64,000 nt of DNA. Origin: Candidatus Buchananbacteria bacterium CG10_big_fil_rev_8_21_14_0_10_33_19. Lineage in GTDB: Bacteria > Patescibacteria > ABY1 > 2-01-FULL-39-33. A model generated the notes under the pieces. That model was given only the letters and a program-made list of their open reading frames with translations. It did no database searches and was not told the origin of the DNA. How positions within the stretch are numbered: the first letter of the stretch is position 1; each line of letters opens with the position of its first letter. This document shows, in pieces, positions 58,445 through 64,000 of this stretch. The stretch covers positions 159,671 to 223,670 of the forward strand of contig PEZY01000012.1 of assembly GCA_002773855.1 (NCBI GenBank). Reading direction: 5' to 3'. A program made the position numbers and the translations under genes.

Positions 58445-59695
58445 ATGTCATACAATAAATTGATTATCATTTTTTCATTTATTTTGTTTTTATTGTTTTT
58501 GGTGATAAATGTACCAGTACCAATTAGAATCGAAGGCGATGGAGTTTTTTATTATAGTTGGTTAAGATCAGCTATTTTTGATCATGATTTTGATTTTTAT
58601 AATGAGCTTAAATATTTTTCTGATTATGATGTTGGTAGTCGAGCTATACTGCATGACCAGCTTAAAACCTATATTGGTAAAGTGCCCAGTCCCTACGCTT
58701 ATGGCACGGCTCTTTTATGGTTACCATTGTTTGTTATAGCTAGTCTGTTGTCATTCATCTTTAATTTACCACTCAATGGTTATTCCTGGTTTTATGTTTT
58801 TTTTGTTAATTTGTCCAGTTGGTTATTTGGTGTTGCTGCATATTTGATTGTTTATTCTAATTTAAAGAAATTTTTTTCCACTAGAATATCTTTTTGGACA
58901 TCATTAGGAATTTATCTGGCGACACCGTGGTTTTATTATCAATTCTTTGAGCCATCAATGTCGCATTTGGCTTCTTTGTTTATGGTTTGTTGTTTTTTAC
59001 ATTTCGTTATTAAATTTTATAAACAAGAAGAGGTTACTTTGTGGCTCTTGTCATTAGTAGTTTTTTTAATGATAGCTACGAGGTGGCAAAATTTACTTTT
59101 TTTAATTATCTTATTACCCATTTTTTGGCAAGAGAGATACAACTGGCAGCTATCTTTGAAGAGACTCTTGGTAGTTATTGGTTCTGTTGCTTTTTTTTGG
59201 TTAACTCAGTCTTTGATTTGGAAGCATCTTTATGGTTATTATTTTTTGCAGCCACAGGGTAGAGGATTTATCAGGTTGGATTTTCATGGTTGGTATGTTC
59301 TATTTTCATCTGATCGCGGGTTACTATTATGGACACCACTTTTGATTTTGGCTTTTTGTGGGTTTTATTATTTGTATAGAAAGTCCAGATTTTTGTTTTT
59401 AGTGTCTTTATTAGCCTTTTTTGTTCAGTGGCTGATTAATGGTTCGGTGCATGATTTAGGTGGCGGCGATGCCTATGGAGCCAGAAGATTTATTGAAACA
59501 TTGCCATTTTTGGCACTAGCTTTGGCTGCGTTTTTGCAGAATATTAAATTTAAACAGCTTGTTGTTGGTCTAACTATTACATTAGTAATTTGGAATATGA
59601 TTTTAATTCAAAATTATAGACATGGTAATATACCGCATCATGGTGAGTTTAATTTATTGGAGATTAATTATTTAAATGGTATTATTAATAAATAG
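58445..59695 (+). CDS. GT-C-like polytopic membrane glycosyltransferase
   Basis: A 416-residue membrane protein with ~10 helices. The first external loop has IRIEGDGVFYYSWLRSAIFDHDFDFYNE, an acidic loop typical of a GT39/GT87-like group (E-G-D-x-x-x-Y). Other segments: GKVPSPYAYGTALLWLP, SPDG-less loop HGWYVLFSSDRGLLLWTP and VHDLGGGDAYGARRFIETLPFLALALA, all common in this group. It would use a polyprenyl-phosphate sugar on the outer face. It stands alone between a terminator and a small membrane-protein gene. Donor and acceptor unknown. Confidence 0.72.
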   Translation: MSYNKLIIIFSFILFLLFLVINVPVPIRIEGDGVFYYSWLRSAIFDHDFDFYNELKYFSDYDVGSRAILHDQLKTYIGKVPSPYAYGTALLWLPLFVIASLLSFIFNLPLNGYSWFYVFFVNLSSWLFGVAAYLIVYSNLKKFFSTRISFWTSLGIYLATPWFYYQFFEPSMSHLASLFMVCCFLHFVIKFYKQEEVTLWLLSLVVFLMIATRWQNLLFLIILLPIFWQERYNWQLSLKRLLVVIGSVAFFWLTQSLIWKHLYGYYFLQPQGRGFIRLDFHGWYVLFSSDRGLLLWTPLLILAFCGFYYLYRKSRFLFLVSLLAFFVQWLINGSVHDLGGGDAYGARRFIETLPFLALALAAFLQNIKFKQLVVGLTITLVIWNMILIQNYRHGNIPHHGEFNLLEINYLNGIINK

Positions 59696-59722
59696 TTTAT
59701 TTTATTATTAATATTAAATATT

Positions 59723-59863
59723 ATGATCGCAGCCAGTTTGGTAATTATAGGTATTGTGTTTTTATTTAAAAATCTAGGCATTATGCCAGAGATTGCCTGG
59801 GATATTGTGTGGCCAGTAATTTTAATTGTTCTTGGTCTGACAATGATTTTTAAAAAGAAATAG
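59723..59863 (+). CDS. Tiny two-helix membrane protein (LiaF-TM/DUF5668-like)
   Basis: A 46-codon frame translates to a product with two hydrophobic helices: AASLVIIGIVFLFKNLG and IVWPVILIVLGLTMIFKKK. The I-G-x-x-F-L-x-x-N-L-G...W-P-x-x-L-I-x-x-G pattern is the hallmark of the LiaF-like transmembrane/DUF5668 unit found in envelope-stress proteins. It starts 27 bases after the GT-C gene and is followed by a terminator at 59881-59910, which supports it being a real gene. Confidence 0.75.
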   Translation: MIAASLVIIGIVFLFKNLGIMPEIAWDIVWPVILIVLGLTMIFKKK

Positions 59864-59880
59864 TAATTAATTTGGAGATA

Positions 59881-59910
59881 AAAAGTTGCTATGAGAATAG
59901 CAACTTTTTT
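59881..59910 (+). terminator. Rho-independent terminator
   Basis: AAAAGTTGCTA pairs with TAGCAACTTTT around a 6-base loop, followed by T. It is symmetrical enough to act in both directions. Confidence 0.88.
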
Positions 59911-59954
59911 AATTTTAAATGAACCAGGTGGTGATTTCGTAAAAATTAAAAATT

Positions 59955-59963
59955 TGTTATACT
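59955..59963 (+). promoter_or_regulatory. Extended -10 promoter element for the 60067 gene group
   Basis: TGTTATACT (TG-n-TATACT). Only a weak -35 is seen upstream. The leader to ATG 60067 would be ~97 bases. It probably drives 60067-60327 and pgk. Confidence 0.5.
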
Positions 59964-60066
59964 ATATTTAGTAAAGACCTTGTTTTTAAGTAATTGGATA
60001 TATTGTAAGTATTGAAGTTTTTAATTAATTTTGCTAGATTTTAGCTATAAGTATATTTATTTAAAT

Positions 60067-60327
60067 ATGAATCAAGAAGTATTAAAATCAACAATTTTAG
60101 ATAGGCTTGATTTAAAACATCGAGCTGATTTGCAAATAGAATTAATTAGACAAATGTTGGGTGATAATCCTTCACCAGAAGATGAGTTTAATTGGGTCAA
60201 AGAGTATGGTAAAAAGGTTAGTGACTTAATTGATTATCATGAACACGATGATATTAGAGATTTGTCTTTGAGAGGCGATTATAGTGCTGCTGCTGAGTTA
60301 ATATTAGATTTATTAGAAGTAAAATAA
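60067..60327 (+). CDS. Small acidic helical protein, unknown function
   Basis: An 86-residue acidic protein, predicted all-helical: MNQEVLKSTILDRLDL, HRADLQIELIRQMLGDN, DEFNWVKEYGKKVSDLI and AAAELILDLLEVK. I do not recognise a family with confidence. ATG 60067 is preferred over the in-frame TTG at 60031. It lies 7 bases upstream of pgk and is likely co-transcribed with it. Confidence 0.6.
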   Translation: MNQEVLKSTILDRLDLKHRADLQIELIRQMLGDNPSPEDEFNWVKEYGKKVSDLIDYHEHDDIRDLSLRGDYSAAAELILDLLEVK

Positions 60328-60334
60328 TAAATTT

Positions 60335-61519
60335 GTGAGAGTCAGATCAATTAGAGAATTAAAGAATATTAAAAATAAGCGTATTTTATTACGCGTTGAT
60401 TTTAACGTTCCAATTTCTAAGTCTGGTAAGATTGATCAAAATGAAGATTATCGAATTGTACAAACTCTACCGACTATAAAATATCTACTCAAAAAGAAAG
60501 CCAAGGTTGTTATATTAGCTCATTTAGGTAGACCAGGCGGTAAGGTTGTGGAAAGTCTAAGATTAGATCCAGTGGCTATTAGATTGTCACAGTTACTTAA
60601 AAAAGACATTTATAAAAGTGACAGTATTATAGACAAAGACACACTTAAAAATATTGATAGCTTAGCAGGTGGTAATATTTTGATGTTAGAAAATATTCGC
60701 TTTGATAAACGTGAGGAAAAGGCTGATAAAAAATTTGCTAATGAGCTAGCTGGTTTAGGTGATATTTATGTCAATGATGCTTTTGCTGTTTGCCATCGTG
60801 ATCAGGCTTCGGTGTCTACGATTCAAAACCATTTACCAGCTTATGCTGGGTTGTTGTTAGAAGATGAATTAAAAAATTTAAATTCTGCAGTAATCAAACC
60901 GTTTAAACCTTTGACCGTGATAATTGGTGGCGCTAAAATTTCTACTAAGATTAAATTAATTCAAAGGTTTTTAAAAATTTCTGACCATGTTTTATTGGGT
61001 GGGGCCTTAGCCAATACAGTTTTGCACGTGATGGGAGTGTCAGTGGGAAAATCTTTGGTAGAGCCAGAAATGTATCCAGTGATTAGAAAGATTAAATTAA
61101 CTGATAATCAATTAAGAGTGCCAGTGGACGGTTTATTGGCTAAAAATTATCAGGCTAAGACTGGTAGATTAGATGCTTTAGCTGATGTTCGACCAGATGA
61201 ATTGATTTTGGATATTGGCCCAGATACTATTAAACTATATGAAAAGATTATCAAATCTTCGAAGATGATTGTTTGGAATGGCCCCATGGGTTTAATTGAA
61301 ACGCCATTTTTTGCTAAAGGTACAGAGTCTTTAATTAAAATACTGGCCAAAACAAAGGCTTATACGGTAGTGGGTGGTGGTGAAAGTGTCCAAGTTATTA
61401 GACGACTTAATTTAGAAAAAAAATTTAATTTTATTTCGACTGGTGGTGGGGCCATGTTAGAATTTTTGGAGGGCAAAAAATTACCAGGACTTAAAAAAAT
61501 ATTATTAACTAATAAATAA
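60335..61519 (+). CDS. pgk: Phosphoglycerate kinase
   Basis: A 394-residue glycolytic enzyme starting at GTG 60335. RILLRVDFNVPIS is the classical signature. VVILAHLGRPGGK, ENIRFDKREEK, YVNDAFAVCHRDQASV, VIIGGAKISTKI, WNGPMGLIE and VVGGGESVQVIRRL (nucleotide site) are all present and in order. It transfers phosphate from 1,3-bisphosphoglycerate to ADP. Length is normal. The start of enolase is 3.0 kb downstream at 63371, so glycolysis genes are loosely grouped. Confidence 0.97.
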   Translation: MRVRSIRELKNIKNKRILLRVDFNVPISKSGKIDQNEDYRIVQTLPTIKYLLKKKAKVVILAHLGRPGGKVVESLRLDPVAIRLSQLLKKDIYKSDSIIDKDTLKNIDSLAGGNILMLENIRFDKREEKADKKFANELAGLGDIYVNDAFAVCHRDQASVSTIQNHLPAYAGLLLEDELKNLNSAVIKPFKPLTVIIGGAKISTKIKLIQRFLKISDHVLLGGALANTVLHVMGVSVGKSLVEPEMYPVIRKIKLTDNQLRVPVDGLLAKNYQAKTGRLDALADVRPDELILDIGPDTIKLYEKIIKSSKMIVWNGPMGLIETPFFAKGTESLIKILAKTKAYTVVGGGESVQVIRRLNLEKKFNFISTGGGAMLEFLEGKKLPGLKKILLTNK

Positions 61520-61521
61520 GT

Positions 61522-62502
61522 ATGAAAAGCAAATATCTTTATTTAGTACCTTTGTTTTTATTTATAGTTCTTTTTTCTTTCGGTGGTAGCGTAATAGCAG
61601 CAGACAAAGACTTATTAATTGACAGTGTTGCCTTTGATCCAGTTCAGCCAGTTGTTGGTCAAACCACTAAGATAATAGTTAAAGCTAGATATTATGGTAC
61701 CAATCCGTTGACTATTAATTATGGTGTAGATAATGTTGCTTTTTCTCATAGTGATTTTTGGCAAATAGATAGTTCTAATAATGGGTCATCAATCAAGCCA
61801 GCAAGTTATAATCCGCTTTATTCGGGTGCGGAATTCACATATGTTTTTACTGGCCGGTTTACTGGCGGTGGTGAAAAAATGTTAGTCTTTAAAATTGATG
61901 GCTATAATCAATTAGCAGAATATAACGAGTACAATAATATTATAAATGTCAATATTAATGTTTTACAAACTGGTGATTTGATTAAATTAACAAATGATCC
62001 AGCTGTTTATATGATTGGCGATGATGGTAAAAAACATCTCTATGTTAATGCTCCAACTTTTTGGAGTTATTATAGAGGTAGTTGGGGTAATTTAATTTTA
62101 GATAATAAAAATGTTTATATTAAAATAATTTCACAGGCAAATTTTGATGAGATAGATATTGGCAAAAACATTACCATGAAGCCAGGTGCTAAGTTGGTTA
62201 AATTTCAAAACAGTCCTAGAATTTATTCAGTATTCGGTTCAGCCAAGCTTCGATATATGTCAGATCAAACAGTTGCAAATTTGTATGGTTATAATTGGGG
62301 TAATAAAGTAATAACTCTTCAAAATGGTTTTGAATCAGATTATTTTTTAGCCAGCCAGGATTTTGTTGATAGTGATGGTGATGGCTTGTCTGATGAAGAT
62401 GAATTTAGTATTTATCGAACTAATCCTTATAATGTTGACACAGATCACGATGGCCACAGAGACGGAGTAGAAGTGATTAATAGTTATAGTCCAATAATAT
62501 AA
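61522..62502 (+). CDS. Secreted surface protein: CARDB-like domain, surface repeats, Ca-binding thrombospondin-3-like tail
   Basis: A 326-residue exported protein with a signal peptide (residues 1-~27, ending near VIAA). Residues ~30-150 are beta-rich and CARDB-like (LLIDSVAFDPVQPVVGQTTKIIV, NQLAEYNEYNNIINV). Two repeats follow, GDLIKLTNDPAVYMIGDDG... and PGAKLVKFQNSPRIYSVFGS..., of the same kind as in the subtilase at 44200. The end, DSDGDGLSDEDEF and DTDHDGHRDGVEV, is a calcium-binding Asp-rich pair. It is probably a cell-surface protein. It starts 2 bases after pgk. Confidence 0.82.
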   Translation: MKSKYLYLVPLFLFIVLFSFGGSVIAADKDLLIDSVAFDPVQPVVGQTTKIIVKARYYGTNPLTINYGVDNVAFSHSDFWQIDSSNNGSSIKPASYNPLYSGAEFTYVFTGRFTGGGEKMLVFKIDGYNQLAEYNEYNNIINVNINVLQTGDLIKLTNDPAVYMIGDDGKKHLYVNAPTFWSYYRGSWGNLILDNKNVYIKIISQANFDEIDIGKNITMKPGAKLVKFQNSPRIYSVFGSAKLRYMSDQTVANLYGYNWGNKVITLQNGFESDYFLASQDFVDSDGDGLSDEDEFSIYRTNPYNVDTDHDGHRDGVEVINSYSPII

Positions 62503-62549
62503 TAAATTTAATTAAATCAAATCAATTAATAATTAATTAGAAAAAATAT

Positions 62550-63347
62550 ATGGAAGGTCAAATGATGGATAAAAAACACTATATGCCTAAAAAAATTATG
62601 ATAATTTTTTTGAGCGTAGTATTAGTGCTTTTGGGAATTTATTTAATTTCTTTAACTAGAAATTCGTTAAAGAGTTATAGCTATATAGGTAAATCACCAG
62701 AATTTAAAAATATTATAACAGTAGATGGTAGTGGTAAGGTAACTGCTAAATCCGATGTGGCTATAATTAATGCTGGAGTTGTGACTGAGAAATTAACAGT
62801 AGAGCAAGCGCAAAAAGAGAACACCGATAAAATGAATGCTATTGTTAAGGCTTTAAAAGATGAATTTAAGATTGCTGATAGTGATATTAAAACTAATCAG
62901 TATGGTATTAATCCTAGATATGATTGGAGCGATGGCACACAACGAATTATTGGCTATACAGTTAATCAGTCTGTAGAAATTAAAGTGAGAGATTTTAGTA
63001 AAATCGGTGATATTTTGGCGCGGTCCGCTGAACTAGGTACTAATAGTTTGAATGGTCCAAATTTTACTATTGACGATCCAGAAGAGTTTAAGGCTCAAGC
63101 TAGGGAAAAGGCCATAGCACAAGCTAAAGAAAAGGCTAAAGTTTTGTCTGATCAAGTGGGAATTAAATTGGGATCAATCGTTAATTTCTCAGAAAATTTT
63201 AATGGTTCATCTGGACCAATACTTTATGCTAACGATATGGCTTATGGTTTAGGTGGTGGTGGTGAAAAATCATTACCAGTACCAACTATTGAGGTTGGCA
63301 GCGAAGAAGTAGCTGTTAGTGTTAGTATAAGCTATGAAATAAGATAA
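62550..63347 (+). CDS. SIMPL domain (DUF541) protein with N-terminal membrane anchor
   Basis: A 265-residue protein with one membrane helix (residues ~16-34) and a SIMPL/DUF541 domain: ITVDGSGKVTAKSDVAIINAGV, QYGINPRYDWSDGTQRIIGYTVNQSVEIKVRDFSKIGDIL, DDPEEFKAQAREKAIAQAKEKAKVLS and ISYEIR at the end. SIMPL proteins such as BP26 and YggE assemble into external channels or rings and are linked to oxidative stress. It is exported and anchored. An in-frame ATG at 62565 could also serve as the start. Enolase begins 23 bases downstream. Confidence 0.9.
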   Translation: MEGQMMDKKHYMPKKIMIIFLSVVLVLLGIYLISLTRNSLKSYSYIGKSPEFKNIITVDGSGKVTAKSDVAIINAGVVTEKLTVEQAQKENTDKMNAIVKALKDEFKIADSDIKTNQYGINPRYDWSDGTQRIIGYTVNQSVEIKVRDFSKIGDILARSAELGTNSLNGPNFTIDDPEEFKAQAREKAIAQAKEKAKVLSDQVGIKLGSIVNFSENFNGSSGPILYANDMAYGLGGGGEKSLPVPTIEVGSEEVAVSVSISYEIR

Positions 63348-63370
63348 TTTTAAGAAATAAAATAATTATA

Positions 63371-64000
63371 ATGGCAAAAATAAAATCAGTTAAAGCTCGA
63401 GAAATTTTAGATTCCAGAGGTAATCCCACTGTGGAAGTGGAGATTATTTTGGATAATAATAAAAAAGTTTGGGCTAGTGTACCATCTGGTGCTTCAACTG
63501 GTGTTTATGAAGCCTTAGAGCTACGCGATGGTGATAAAAAGAGATATGGCGGTAAGGGTGTGTTAAAAGCCGTTAAAAATATTAATAAAAAAATAGCCCC
63601 TAAAATTATTGGCCTAGATCCTACTAGTCAAATAGAAATTGATAATCTAATGATTAAGTTGGATGGTACAGAAAATAAATCTAAATTGGGGGCTAATGCT
63701 ATTTTGGGGGTTTCAATGGCGGTGGCCAGAGCTGGAGCTCAGGCTACAAATCAACCACTTTATTTATACTTACGCAAAAAGTTTTGGAGCCAACAAAAGA
63801 AATGGCAATTTCCAATGCCAACAATGAATATTTTAAATGGCGGTGTTCATGCTGGCTGGTCTATAGATGTTCAAGAGTTTATGGTGGTACCACAACAAAA
63901 AAATATTCATCAGGCTATTAGGTGTGGGGTAGAAATATTTCATAGCTTAAAATCTATTTTAAAAGATATGAATTACCCAGTGACGGTAGGTGATGAGGGT
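63371..64000 (+). CDS. eno: Enolase, 3' truncated by window edge
   Basis: The first 210 codons of enolase run off the right edge. AREILDSRGNPTVEVE, PSGASTGVYEALELRDGD, LGANAILGVSMAVARA and PTMNILNGGVHAGWSIDVQEFMVVP are diagnostic. Enolase converts 2-phosphoglycerate to phosphoenolpyruvate. In the last motif the usual H-A-D-N-N-x-D is H-A-G-W-S-I-D, a small change of a normally well-conserved stretch. The catalytic Glu/Asp metal ligands lie beyond the window, so completeness cannot be judged. It starts at ATG 63371 without a strong Shine-Dalgarno. Confidence 0.95.
   Translation, partial: MAKIKSVKAREILDSRGNPTVEVEIILDNNKKVWASVPSGASTGVYEALELRDGDKKRYGGKGVLKAVKNINKKIAPKIIGLDPTSQIEIDNLMIKLDGTENKSKLGANAILGVSMAVARAGAQATNQPLYLYLRKKFWSQQKKWQFPMPTMNILNGGVHAGWSIDVQEFMVVPQQKNIHQAIRCGVEIFHSLKSILKDMNYPVTVGDEG

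Noticed and set aside
1..64000. CRISPR array or tRNA/rRNA genes
   Set aside because: No regularly spaced repeats and no cloverleaf or rRNA-like sequence was noticed in the short gaps between genes. A tRNAscan/Infernal run would be decisive.
1..64000. Alternative genetic code with TGA read as Gly or Trp
   Set aside because: TGA ends genes cleanly at expected positions (for example 17493 and 55018), and Trp is encoded by TGG throughout.

Overview
This window reads as a very AT-rich bacterial chromosome segment with standard stop codons (TGA ends several genes, for example at 17493). It most resembles a Candidate Phyla Radiation / Patescibacteria genome. The grounds are: genes packed with gaps of 0-10 bases, start codons that mostly lack a Shine-Dalgarno sequence, short leaders behind recognisable sigma70-type promoters, many giant or fused glycosyltransferases, and a 'PGxKLIKFQN-RIYAV' surface repeat that I associate with that group. 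The exact lineage cannot be resolved from the sequence alone.

Layout. 1-6552: a GT-C transferase cut by the left edge, an O-antigen ligase/polymerase-like protein with TPRs, a secreted lipase-like alpha/beta hydrolase and a small membrane protein, closed by a terminator at 6561-6597. 6601-6701: a small repeat element with GTCATTGCGA ends. 6714-7838: a GT4 gene on the minus strand. 7904-40841: 27 collinear plus-strand genes with no visible internal terminator, forming a surface-polysaccharide superoperon. It holds sugar epimerases, a short UDP-sugar dehydrogenase, many GT4 and GT2 enzymes, a three-module glycosyltransferase, a CotH/VTC/DUF4956 module, a deacetylase-GT fusion, a GtrA-methyltransferase fusion, a Wzx-type flippase, and a compact sugar-building cassette at 32094-37661. 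40884-44072: minus-strand Nudix hydrolase, GT4, and the polyprenyl-phosphate sugar-1-phosphate transferase that would start glycan assembly. 44200-46329: secreted subtilase and GtrA protein. 46448-46906: an orphan gene with its own promoter, Shine-Dalgarno and terminator. 47105-51123: UXS-like epimerase, GT2 enzymes, DUF2304 and sulfotransferase. 51141-51350: a long foldback element. 51418-53206: alanine racemase and a VIT1/CCC1-like protein (minus strand). 53379-53738: a mini-protein made of two phage-integrase-type repeats. 53861-63347: GT4 genes, VanZ-like protein, RmuC, pyrophosphatase-like protein, lipoprotein, GT-C protein, phosphoglycerate kinase, a secreted repeat protein and a SIMPL-domain protein. 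The start of enolase runs off the right edge.

How the genes work together. The initiating transferase (42738-44072), GT2/GT4 enzymes, flippase (30753-32084) and ligase/polymerase (1635-3941) make up a Wzx/Wzy-style surface glycan pathway. Polyprenol-phosphate sugar synthases (GT2), GtrA proteins and GT-C enzymes would decorate the glycan or proteins outside the membrane. Epimerases, the dehydrogenase and the 32094-37661 cassette would supply nucleotide sugars.

The parts that seem least described are that cassette, the multi-domain fusions, and three stand-alone genes (40884-41555, 46448-46906, 53379-53738). These three differ from the rest in having long leaders, Shine-Dalgarno sites and, in two cases, operator-like repeats at the promoter. 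No rRNA, tRNA or CRISPR array was seen. No gene-free stretch exceeds 300 bases; the longest is 51124-51417, which holds the foldback element and a terminator.
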